Part shown: positions 54,236 through 64,000 of the stretch, piece after piece
Position numbering within the stretch: the stretch's first letter is position 1
Layout of the letters: every line of letters begins with the position of its first letter
Origin: Heliopora coerulea
Lineage: Eukaryota; Cnidaria; Anthozoa; Scleralcyonacea; Helioporidae
Length of the DNA stretch: 64,000 bases
Direction of reading: 5' to 3'
Assembly: GCA_030142905.1 (NCBI GenBank)
Contig: JASJOG010000186.1
Span: 246,001 to 310,000 of the forward strand
The notes under the pieces: generated by a model
The model's database searches: none
What the model saw: only the letters and a program-made list of their open reading frames with translations
Told to the model about the DNA's origin: nothing
Program-made: the position numbers and the translations under genes

Positions 54236-54746
54236 CCGTAAAATCCCGGCTATGAGCTCTAGCCTTATACAATTTCGAAAGGAGTTTTGGGTGGGCTTAT
54301 ATCCGGCGGGGCTTATTTTCGGGGGGGGTTATAAGCAGAATAAAAAAACGTTTCGAAACAAGCTGATAACGTAATGGCAAGAACAGATGCTCAGCATGTC
54401 GGCGTTTAAACTGTTGTACACTGAATACTACGGTCAAACATTGAATGGTTTCTATAACGGTATCTGACGGGATTATAAAAAATTATTGTTCCGTATTCTA
54501 CGTGTACTGTGAAAATAATTTTATAAAGACAACTATGATTAAGGCAACAAGGTAACAAGACAAAGAAGGGGTTGGGGTTTCTCAGCGGAGGTACTTATAA
54601 AGGAATACCTTTTCTTTTGGATGTTTACATATACATGGGCCTATGGGCGGGGGCTTATAACAGGAGTAAATTTTTTGTTTACAAATAGATGGGCCTATAA
54701 TCGGGTTGGTTAATAACCGCGGGGGCTTATAACCGGAATTTTACGG
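54236..54746. mobile_element. TA-flanked MITE, CCGTAAAAT ends
   Basis: Inverted ends CCGTAAAAT(C/T)CCGG(C/T)TATGAGC and its partner, flanked by TA (54234-54235, 54747-54748). Interior is non-coding with several GGGCTTATA/GGGGGCTTATAA phrases, likely subterminal repeats. Tc1/mariner/pogo-type by target and end. Confidence 0.75.
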
Positions 54747-54761
54747 TATGCAGAGTACGAC

Positions 54762-57110
54762 AGTGCGAGTAAATCACTCGCAAATGCGACTAAAATTTTC
54801 CCATGACGAGTAACTGGTACAAAACACTTGCCAGTTGGCGAGTGTTGGCCATATAATCTTGATCTTTCTTGACAGCTTTGACATCAACCCATTCCTATCA
54901 ATAAAATATGACATTGTCCGCTTGATGAAATTTGCGTTTACAAAATTTTCCTCAAATTTTCAAATTGAAGCACAATGTTTTTCAACTTCACGGAACGATC
55001 CTGTGTTTTTATGAGCCCACAAAGTAACAAATCAGTGGTTTCGTAGACAGAAGTTAAGACTATTTTGTGCATGATTGTGTATGCAAATGCCGTCGGTTGG
55101 AGTAATAACCAAGTTTTACATTAGAACAGACATTTTACAATACAAAGAAGACAATGAAGAGCAATTAATTGCAAAAAAGCATAAGAAAAATTCGACGACG
55201 GAAACAGAAACGCATGGTTTTCTTCAGTCTTGGTTAGTGGAGTTCGAATGGCTTCGCTACAATAGAGAGGCGAACGTTATGTATTGTGACTTCTGCCAAC
55301 GTGTAGGTCCGTCAGTTGGCCGGAAACACAGAATATGTCAATGACTCAACAAAATTCAAGAAGGAAAATATTGGAGCCCATGGAAAAAGTCAGAAACATG
55401 CAAAGTGCCGCCACTGGGCTCTGTCGAAGACAAAACACGTTCAGGATTCTGAAACTGGAAAACAGTTTGTTTACGATAGAAAAGAAGGATGAAGAGAAAG
55501 CCACCGAGAAATTAAAGATGAAATTCAACAGAGAGTATTGCATTGTAAAAGAAGAGCTACCCTTTACAAAGGTCAGACCTCTATTGATTTTGCAAAGAAA
55601 GAATGGCCTGTCGATAACACCGGCTTACGCGAATGATAGAAGATGTGAAGAAATGCTGTCAACAGTGACAAGTACAAGTAGACCCAGTAATTCCAATGCT
55701 CTGCAGAATTCAAATTATATGTCTTTGATGAGTGATGGGGCGACAGATAAATCTGTTTCAGAGAATGAAGTATTTCATGCACGTATCGTTGAAACTGGAG
55801 AGCCAACAAACAAAATGCTAGACTTGGAGGCTTTGGAACACTCACACACAGATGGAATTGTATCTGGAATCAATAGTTCATTTTCAAAAGTGGGGGTGGA
55901 AGAGGATGAGTGGAAAAGAAAGACAGTTGGATTTTGTGCTGACGGAGCAACAGTGAATATGGGACAGAGAATTGGAATAGTTGCAAAACTTCGAGCAGAT
56001 ATTCCTCACTTGATTGATTTCCACTGTATGGCACACAGACTTGAACTGGCCTTGCTGGAACTACAGAATATCTGCCCCATGGTTGAAGATGTACCTGGCT
56101 GTCTCCATCTTGTATGGAAGACATATCATTACAGCTCCAAAAGCAAGCGGGAGTTACATACTATTGGAGCAGCGCTGGATGCCACAATTTACAACCCAAC
56201 ACCAGTTAAAGGAACCAGAAGGGTTCCCCATATTGACAGAGCATTACAAGTCTTCCTTCAAGGGAAGAAAGCTGGAGATCTAGCCACAGATCATGGCCAC
56301 TATGCAGCGGTTTATATCCATGTAGAAAGAATTGCTACAAGCAGCAAGAATACTGATGTTAAAAACAGGGCTGCCAAGCTACACAAGCTTATGATCACCA
56401 AGAACTTTGTTGGCAGCCAGGATATTGAGCTGGGTGGCTCTGCAGCCGGACTATTTAGCAGTAATGTCACACTCAAACAGGCAATTGTAAAAACCATTGA
56501 TGTGATACTCAAGGAACTAAGAGCCAGATTTGACAACCTTCTTGGTAAAAATGAAGATGAACAGGCAAGACAGGCAGCGAGCTGCTTCAAGATCTTTCAT
56601 GATGACACATAGCCTCGTTCTTCCAGAGAGCTGCTAGAGTTTGGCATCTAAGAAGTTGACACGCTATGCTAATGGTTTCAGGCTCCTCCAGAGGCTGCTG
56701 GATGTAACACTGAAGCTGTTCCAGTTGAATGGAGACAGTTGGAAGTCCTTGTATGTAACTCCTTACATGAAAAGAACTATGCAGAGCCATGGCAGATCAT
56801 GTTGACAAAAGAGCCCTACAAGTCAGACTTCGCTAATGTGCTGCTCCTGGTAGAACTTATGCTGGTGTTGCCAATAAGCTCTGCAGAGTGTGAACAAGCC
56901 TTTTCAGCTCAGAAGAGAATCAAATCTGATACAAGAAGCAGCTTATCAGTGGAGGGGTTATCCAACCATCAGGTTGGATACTCATCAGTGCAGAAAGACC
57001 TGAACTTGAAGACTTCATTCCTGATGAGATTGTTTCCAGGCGGATGTCCAGCAAGAAGAGAAAACATTCAGGAGGCCCTAGCCAAAGATAATTGTCTGAG
57101 GATATTGTGA
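54762..57110 (+). mobile_element. hAT element remnant 3 (ZNF862-like)
   Basis: CAGTGCGAGTAAATCACTCG at 54762 is a plausible hAT left end. No matching right end was found before 57.3 kb. It carries the transposase relic below. Confidence 0.5.
55075..57110 (+). pseudogene. hAT-type transposase, ZNF862/KIAA1586-like
   Basis: A first frame (55075-55344) has a TTF/BED-like zinc-finger start, WLVEFEWLRYNREANVMYCD FCQRVG. A second, 425 codons (55335-56612), has MSLMSDGATDKSVSENEVF (first catalytic D region), GFCADGATVNMGQRIGIVAK (second D), HCMAHRLELALLEL, and continues after stops with LMLVLPISSAECEQAFSAQK (catalytic E and hAT dimerisation block) at 56739-57110. The ADGAxxxMG and SxAExxFS landmarks are hAT-specific. 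It is decayed but long open parts remain. Confidence 0.75.
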
Positions 57111-57549
57111 CTGTATAGTCATCTGCTTTATCTCCAACAATGGGTTGCTCGAAGGTCAATACCAATAACAATAAACTTTATTTAACGAGAGTAACGCAAT
57201 TACAAAACATGTTTGTATTCTTCCTTGTGGCCCTCAACTTAACTTAAATAATTACGAATATACTAAAAAATAGAAAATATATACATTAAAAAATTGAATG
57301 AAATACAATAACTTAAATGTTTTCAAAATGGATTAAAATAAATATATACGAAGCAACTAATAAGATACCGTAAAAGATGGGATTACGCCCAAAAGTGGAA
57401 GAACTGGAGAAGAATAGAAAGGCTGCTACTCACACCATTTCTGACGAAGAGACAAAGAACCTCAGTAACGAAGGAAAGAAGGCAGGAAGAACGACTAATC
57501 ACTAGTGAGAAAAACAGTCGGTTAATTCCTTACAGACGCAGAAGGTGCA

Positions 57550-58014
57550 AGTAGTATTGATCCATGGCGGTAGATAAAGGAAGGATTTCTGAAGAAGAAA
57601 ACTGAGGGTTTAATAGTTGCTGCGCTAGATCAGGCCCTCGGAGCCAATTGGATGAAGAAGAACATGGATGGTCAAGAGGTATGTGAAAAGTTTAGACTTT
57701 GCGGAGAGAGGGATGAATCGATAGCCCACCTGATACTTGAATCCAAAAAAATTGCTCTAAAGGAATTCCAAGAACCTCACGATATTGAAGAAAGAATTAT
57801 GCACCAAGGTTTGTGTCAGAAGTCCAGGTTGATAGGAGATATCAAGTGGTACAACCACAAGCTGAAAAGTGCCATGGAAAATGAGAGGGTGAAGATTCTG
57901 TATACGAGAAAGCAGATGGGTAGGACAAGGATTAAAGAGCCTAAAAGAAGTATACCAGGAAACAAAAGTCAGAATTGCAACCTATATGTCAATGTCGGAG
58001 AGTATATGGATTGA
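57550..58014 (+). pseudogene. non-LTR retrotransposon C-terminal fragment, family X
   Basis: Frame ANWMKKNMDGQEVCEKFRLC, GERDESIAHLILESKKIALK, EFQEPHDIEERIMHQGLC. The CxxCGExDEsxxHLIxE(C) phrase is the zinc-knuckle-like segment downstream of RT in non-LTR elements of invertebrates; here the last Cys is Ser. Confidence 0.55.
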
Positions 58015-58950
58015 AGTAGTATGGAAGAGGAAAGGCGATAGTGAGTATTGTTCAGTGAAACGTGAAGCCGAACAGACGTTGGCAGATTATGGAATGGAAG
58101 TAACCTTTAACAAAAAAGGAGTTACGATCAACGGAGAGAATATGATAGTCCCCTGGAAAATCTGCTGGAGGAAACTGAAGGAAAGATTGATGACAAGAAT
58201 GAATAATAACAAAAAGGCCAAGTATATGAAGAAGGAAATGCAAAGCAATGTCAATCAGAACCAGGATGTGGAATATAGTGAATGGCTTAAAGTAATCTAT
58301 ACCCAAAAAAGACAGCAGCCATGATAAACATGAAAGAACGGATGATTGCAACGAGGAAATGGAAGGGATGAGAGGACTAAAAGTAGAATCGGTATTGTGG
58401 AGATTGTGTGGACAGTATGGTGAGACTGTACAAAATCTCTTGGCAGGATGTACAATAATAGCATGGACAGAATATGTGAGGAGACACAACGCATAGATGG
58501 CTCTAGCCGTACAATGGGGAAACAACATTAGATCATAGAGGAAGGAACACAGTGGCACCAACAGCAATGGATAGAAGGGGTGGTAATGGAGAATAATAAG
58601 TTTAAGTTGATGTGGGATTTTGAATACAAATGAGGAAATATAATAAAGCTAGGTGGCAAGACATCACACAAGAGGACAGGGTAGGAAAGCGCATTTGGCT
58701 TGTGAACATGGCTTGTCCTTAAGAACAAAATATTGAAGAAAGACATCGGGAAGAGTTGAACAAGTACCAACAGTTAGCTTTTGAGAGAGAATGAGAGAGA
58801 ATTGTTTGGGTTTCTATGTAGAGATAATACGAATGGTAAAGGATGTCTAGGAGGTGGTATCAATAAATTACAACAACAAATTGATAAACTGATACAACAT
58901 GAGAAAGAAGCTAAATAGGTGGTGAGAAACATGCAGAAAATAGTATTAAT
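58015..58950 (+). pseudogene. non-LTR retrotransposon C-terminal fragment, family Y copy 1
   Basis: RLCGQYGETVQNLLAGCTII, AWTEYVRRHNA and NKFKLMWDFEYK align with the better copy at 59090-59836 but with many stops. Confidence 0.5.
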
Positions 58951-59089
58951 GGAAAGTGACACACTGTTACGCAAAGATCTGAGCAAAGTGGTCCAAGAGG
59001 ATTGATGTTTTAGAATATGCAGTGTTGAAACACGGGAAGGATGGTGGGCGGAGCTGAAGAAAGGAATGCAGAACGGCTAAACAGAGAAG

Positions 59090-59836
59090 TTGAAGAATGA
59101 TTATAAGGAGAAAGATATGCAGAGTCAAGTGTTTGCAGGGCAGGAGAACGAGAGTCTTGTGTGGTTGAACACAAACATCACACCGCAGAAGACGGCTGGA
59201 ATCATGAATTTGCGGGAGCAGATGGTGGAGACTCGGAAATGGAAAGTGTTGCGTGGGATAGGAGACGGGGACGGAAAATGTAGATTGTGCAAGAAGTTTG
59301 ATGAAACTGTTCAACACTTGCTTGCAGAGTGTGAGATCCAGGCAAGAACCGAGTATCTCGGTAGGCACAACAATGCCTTGATGGTACTAGCTGTTAGCTG
59401 GGCCGTTGAGAGAGAACTTCTCCCTGCCAATACGGCATGGTACACTGTTAGATGGAACACAGGCCACGTCCTAAAGGGGAACGGGTTCAAGTTGTGTTGG
59501 GACTTGGAGCATAGGATGAGAAAGACCAGCTCTGCGTGTAGACCAGACTTGACATTAGAGAACGAAAAAGCGAGGAATATCTGGTTAGTAGACATGTCAT
59601 GTCGTCAAGAGGTTAACATCGAGGAAGTGACGAGACCGAAGTTACAGAAGTATCAGCAGCTGGCATTCGAAACCAGAGAAAAAAGAAGGTACAAAGTGGA
59701 AGTAGTGCAGGTAATAATTGGATACCTGGGAGTTGGTGGCAAAGATGCAACCAGAGCAGTGAGGAAGATTATTGGAGATGAGGACAGTGTGATTAGGATA
59801 ATCAGTACAATGCAACGGACGGTGCTCTCTGAGTAG
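59090..59836 (+). pseudogene. non-LTR retrotransposon zinc finger and restriction-like endonuclease, family Y copy 2
   Basis: 248 open codons: GKCRLCKKFDETVQHLLAEC (CxxC…H…C), ARTEYLGRHNNALMVLAVSW, then ACRPDLTLENEKARNIWLVD MSCR, the PD…D core of the restriction-like endonuclease of R2-type elements, and VIIGYLGVGGKDATRAVRKI. The C-terminus is complete (TAG at 59834) and followed by a 3' UTR ending in (AAT)n at 60010-60028. The RT core is missing, so the copy is 5'-truncated. Confidence 0.75.
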
Positions 59837-60031
59837 GGAAACAATAATTAGGAAAGTGCTTGGTGGAGTGGTACAGCCAGAGTAGCGAATGTGCAGTCAA
59901 AGCGCGTCAGCCTCAGTGTGAACCAATGGGAACACGTGTACCTCGGTTACCTCCCAGCAACATTTGGTGTGAGGGAATAATGGCCAGAATATGAACTGGC
60001 TAATAGAAACATAATAATAATAATAATACCA

Positions 60032-60295
60032 ATTGTAGTAGGTGCCTTAGGAGCGGTTAGTTAGGAAGTTGAATAATTGGATATACTGGACATACATATG
60101 AGAGCAGAACTTCTCCAACACGGCATTGCTTGGAACAACAAGAAGTTGAGAAGAAGCTTGGAAAGCTGAAAGACCCGGAACCTTAGGCTACCAGTTGTAG
60201 CCAGCTTCCGAGGGAAAATTAGATACAATTGGCATAAGAACATTGCTGTGAAATATAATAGTAATAATAATAATAATAACAACAATAATATAGGC
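60032..60295 (+). repeat. non-LTR 3' end with (AAT)n tail
   Basis: A short coding end (AGALGAVS…ELLQHGIAWNNKKLRRSLES) plus 3' UTR and an AAT/AAC tail at 60257-60295. This is the third stacked 3' end in the region. Confidence 0.55.
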
Positions 60296-60960
60296 ACTGA
60301 AGCAGGACAAGCGCAACTTCAGCCTTCTACGAGAATGTCGACGCTCCCGCTCATCAGAGTCCGGGGTGGCACCTTTGGCAAGTACCAGCAACCCCTTAGC
60401 TAAGGGTAAATAAGACTCTTTAGCCTTGGGTAGCGACTTATCTCAAAGGAAACTCCGACATAAAACTAGAAGAAGGTAGGCAGGATATTGATTCGGAGAT
60501 AGTGACCTCTATTGAACGAGCAGGCTTTAATGAGATGACCTAGGGAGTGGCGCCCTTGCCTTGCCAGCTGGGTAGACAGATAGCCGAAAACCTTTCAGGT
60601 ATTCACTACCTTCAGGTATTAGCAAACCTGCCCTGTTAGCCCAAGGACTAGAAGAAAATTTGTACAGTAGGCTGACACCCCTGACATTAGTTGGTTGAGA
60701 ATAAACCAGCCTTAAATGCTGAAACAGATAAGCACTAATCTAAGAATAAAACAATATTCAGTCTTAACCCTTGCAGTGGCAAACCTAAACTGACCTTAAC
60801 TGGTTGGAAGTGCAAAAGAGTACTGTTAAGGTCGGACTAAATATATGCATCGGGGAGTACTTTCAGGGACTTTAGAGGGCTGTACATCCCTTATTCCTTC
60901 CTAACTAGATAAGTTCGGCGAGTAAGGGTTGTCTCTGTGGGTGTTGTTTAAAATCTATTT
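60296..60960. other. probable retrotransposon non-coding sequence
   Basis: GC-richer than the surroundings, with many stops in all frames, lying between two (AAT)n-tailed ends. It could be a 5' UTR of the same LINE group; I see no ORF. Confidence 0.3.
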
Positions 60961-61200
60961 TAATGGTAGAATTTCTTTTCCCCACAAGTTCCCTGAAATG
61001 TACGATGTCTTTTTCGGCATTACCTGGTGGGAAGTTGGGAGCCCATAACAGGCTGAGACCCCTTCCACTGTCCTTGGTTGGGTGGTGTACGAGTTGTAAT
61101 AATAATAACAATAATGACAATAACATTAACAATGAGAGTAGCAATAACAATAACTATAATTATAATAATATTATTGATAGTAATCGTAGTAATAATGAAA
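60961..61200 (+). repeat. another retrotransposon 3' end with (AAT/AAC)n tail
   Basis: Ends TTGGTTGGGTGGTGTACGAG then AATAATAAC repeats (61098-61195). Confidence 0.5.
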
Positions 61201-62230
61201 ACCAAAACGTCAAAATACGAATAGTACACATAAAGAGATACTTCGGAATTTTAGGAACTGGATGATGTTGACTTGAAGGAACATTATCTTCTACCTGTCT
61301 TTGGAGCGTTTTTCAGACATAACCAAAATGAAATCAGAGTAAAGGATATCGCTGTTAGTGCCGGGTTTCCGTGTTGAGATAATATGTTAGTTTGTGGGAA
61401 AGGGCTAAATATGGAAATTCTACAATTAAAAAGTTTTGAATTCTTAGTGGCAAAAGACCCATTCCCAATGATTTGTCAGAGACTTTTTTCTAAACATCAG
61501 ATCTTAAGGAATGGTAAACTGTCAGTTACTGCTCGTGTGAGCATGTGAAACACAGTTACTTCTTTTTACTTCACATCATATTTAATAGTTATTTTTCTAT
61601 TACACGTTGCACGTAGTTCCTCTTTTGAACAATAGTGGCGTTACGGCCAGGCCTAGACTCGAAATATTACCGTATATACCTTCTAGTCTATTCTTTTTTA
61701 CTTGAATTACAAGTTAAGAATGACATTTTTCGGATCTGTTTTAAAATAAACCAACTTCTAGATCCTTGCCTAAGAACTACTAAAAGAAATTATGAAAGAA
61801 ATTGGTTTTTGAAATTCAATTATTAAAAGAAATCATTTTAGAACACAGCTCTTCTCAAAAAGCATGTGCTCGGAGGCAGTACAATTTTAACTTAGATGCA
61901 TATAGCATAGGAAACCACAAGTTTGTAACACATCAAAGCAGTGTAGTGTACTGTACAAGGCAGCCATGATCGACCACAAGCCTCGGAGCAAACAAAGATT
62001 GAGGGCTTCTAAGCAAAACATGACTAATATCAATGTACAACATTCATAATGTCCAAAGCAATATTACTGTTCTACAACAATTTGATATGAGAAATGTTTT
62101 AATCTGCAAAAATACCAATTTCTCTCGTTCATTAGCTTTATAACTAGTCCAGAAATTTTCCCTCGAAAAGTTATCTATGTATCTGAAAAATGTACAGACA
62201 GTGACGAAAGTCAATGTTCTGACATTTAAC
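61201..62230. other. no gene supported; partial paralogue of 51.4-51.7 kb
   Basis: 62030-62225 (TACAACATTCA…CAGAAATTTTC…GTACAGACAGTGA) aligns loosely with 51435-51630, indicating a duplicated host intron block. No exon recognised. Confidence 0.35.
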
Positions 62231-62555
62231 AATTGTTCTCTAAAGGCAAAATGAATATTGTTGAATAATCCCCGAGACGAAGTTAATTAGTATAATTACA
62301 CAGGTGAGTATTCACTTTCAACACCTCCTTGGTAACATTTACAAAGGTAGCTACCTTCTTCCTTCAGAGCCTTTACTGTTACATTCACCTGTAGGTGAAT
62401 ATCGAGATTCATGAAATAATTTTCTGACCAATCACCATGCAGGATTTTCAATAATAACCTGTGTAATTACACTAAAATCCTTATTTCACGGGGATACGTA
62501 CGGCATTTCCAAAATTTGTTAAAATGTAACATGTGTAATAAAAAACCATGTTTAC

Positions 62556-62603
62556 CTGAACTTTTAGTTGAACTCGTTTCTTTCTTAAATGCTTCCACAA
62601 CCT
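62556..62603 (-). CDS. 48-nt phase 1-1 mini-exon, paralogue of 53440
   Basis: Acceptor TCTTATACAG, donor TTCAG|GTAAAC; encodes VVEAFKKETSSTKSS. The flanking introns (ATGTTTACCTGAAC… and GGACCGAACGA…AGTCCGCTGAAACCC) match those around 53440-53790. Confidence 0.4.
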
Positions 62604-62879
62604 CTGTATAAGATTAAAAAGGAGAATATTTTCAATTGGTCTTGATAAACATGTTTTCCAATTTCTGAACAAAAATTACTTCTTTAAATCCCCAACTACA
62701 GTAAACAGGAAAAGTTCCTTGAAATTTTTCAATTTGAATATTGTCAAACTACGCTATCACCTTAGAACCTACAATAGAAAGCAAAAATTTTTGGACCGAA
62801 CGACTTAGTCCGCTGAAACCCCAAGACGAACTAACCGTGAACAGGGTAGGTGATAGATGGGGACAGCAGTTTGGAGAGA

Positions 62880-64000
62880 GATTAAAAGCTGAAAGATAAT
62901 GCTACTAGATTTAAGAAGGAGAAACAGATTGCGAACCTTGTCTTGGTGAGAAAAAGGAATGAGGAGCGTGAGGAGGAGGGAGCTGAGGTAGGAGTTGAGG
63001 ATAGGGAATTGGAGGAGACAGTAAGAGTGGTAGAGGTGTCAGAAAAGGAAGTGGAGCAGGAAACCGATAGAGGAACAGAAGCAGATGAAGCAGCAGAGAC
63101 AGAGGGAGAACAAGCATTAAGAGAGGTTTTCACAGCGGAGTTAGCACAGCTAACACCAACAAATGCGACCAACATCAAAGAAAGGAACAGACTTCCGACA
63201 CTTAAAAACTACCTCCAGATAAAAGTGAGCAAATAAGATACTTAGCGAATACCTCAAAAGTAGCAATAAGTTGGAGGAGATCACAGATGCAGGTTATGCC
63301 ATGGGAAAGGCAATAGCAAGATTATTAAATACCAAGATGAGAGTCCCGGGGCATAGGAAAGAGATTGAACAGAGAAGGAAATACAAGAGAGAAGAGGTTA
63401 CGCAACCAGATTAAGGCACTATGGCAGAGAATTATAAGTAAATAATAAGCTCTATCGGAGAAGAACACAAAGAAAAGCAACGAGGAAAGAAGTGAGGATT
63501 TTAGAAGAACTGAGGAAGTATGTAGAAGGAGAATCAGCAGGCATGCAGGAGCTTGTGAAGGCCTCGGAGAAGTGGTTGGATGAGCTGAGGGTGAAGAAAG
63601 TGATATCGCTGAAAGCAGTGGAGAAGAGGGAAAGAAGAAAGAATGACGCAATGTTTGTAACAGATGAAGGGGCTTTCTACAAGAGAGTAAATAGTACAAA
63701 GGAATTTAATGGTGAGCCCCCAGCAATGGAGAGATTCGTGGAAGTTTGGGGAGGCGTGTGGAAAGAGGAGAAGATTACTATTGAACAACCGTGGATGGAG
63801 AAAATCAAGGAGAAGTTGAGAAAGAAGATCAGGGATGTACAGGATATCGAGATAAGTGAGGAGACCATTGGGAAAGTAGTAAAAAGGAGGAAGAATTGGA
63901 GCTCGCTTGGTATTGACGGAATCCAGAATTTCTAGTGGAAGAAGTTTAGTGGAGCCTGGAAGACTTTAGAAAGAACAATAAATAGCTGGAATGAAGATCC
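62880..64000 (+). pseudogene. non-LTR retrotransposon, N-terminal to RT start, runs off window
   Basis: Glu/Arg-rich N-terminal frame (62943-63236), stops, then 63492-63935 with EEISEETIGKVVKRRKNWSS LGIDGIQNF, the SPGxDGI(Q/P)xxWWK segment before RT motif A. A TAG at 63933 interrupts FxWKKF. Probably the same restriction-like-endonuclease LINE group as at 57-60 kb. Confidence 0.6.

Overview
The window looks like accessory-rich, AT-rich nuclear DNA from a marine invertebrate, most likely an anthozoan cnidarian (coral or sea anemone). This rests on its content: ZU5 plus Death-domain exons with spliceosomal borders, many relics of Penelope-like, pogo/Tigger, hAT, piggyBac and non-LTR elements, tRNA-derived SINEs and hammerhead ribozyme repeats. 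No bacterial gene organisation is present. The species is inference.

Host coding material is sparse and lies on the minus strand. From about 13.6 kb down to 0.8 kb there are consecutive exon candidates with good GT/AG borders: three Death-domain exons (one broken by two stop codons), a short acidic linker exon in several copies, and then a ZU5/ZU5-like series (5.9, 4.6, 4.07, 3.0 and 1.1 kb) that runs off the left edge. The linker exon and its introns have been amplified many times. Recognisable copies, intact or broken, occur at 8.1, 11.3, 12.2, 17.1, 24.2, 27.5, 35.2, 39.0, 42.8 and 44.7 kb, with related mini-exons of the same splice phase at 53.5 and 62.6 kb.

Mobile DNA fills most of the rest. 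1.4-2.6 kb: piggyBac remnant with TTAA ends. 9.1-9.7 kb: foldback repeat, hammerhead motifs and a 229-bp retrozyme-like monomer. 15.4-16.7 kb: small TA-flanked element carrying a HIRAN-domain pseudogene. 17.5-23.2 kb: TA-flanked pogo/Tigger element with a transposase and a divergent HIRAN gene, interrupted by a hAT element with a perfect 8-bp target duplication. 22.9-29.5 kb: 3.3-kb tandem duplication that includes the Tigger right end. 31.4-33.5 kb and 35.7-38.5 kb: two Penelope-like retroelements with GIY-YIG domains. 40.1-41.0 kb: four tandem 229-bp units, each ending in a hammerhead ribozyme. 45.1-50.1 kb: second copy of the Tigger+HIRAN+hAT composite, cut by an inverted/forward Penelope fragment. 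55-57 kb: a third hAT-like gene relic. 57.4-61.2 kb and 62.9-64 kb: stacked fragments of non-LTR retrotransposons with a restriction-like endonuclease.

The two most interesting points are (1) a HIRAN-domain cargo gene carried by two different pogo/Tigger-type terminal-repeat families, and (2) hammerhead ribozyme motifs in several repeat contexts, including an ordered tandem array with compensatory stem changes. Nearly all transposon genes here are damaged. The HIRAN frame at 49.7 kb is open, but its tail is replaced by foreign sequence.
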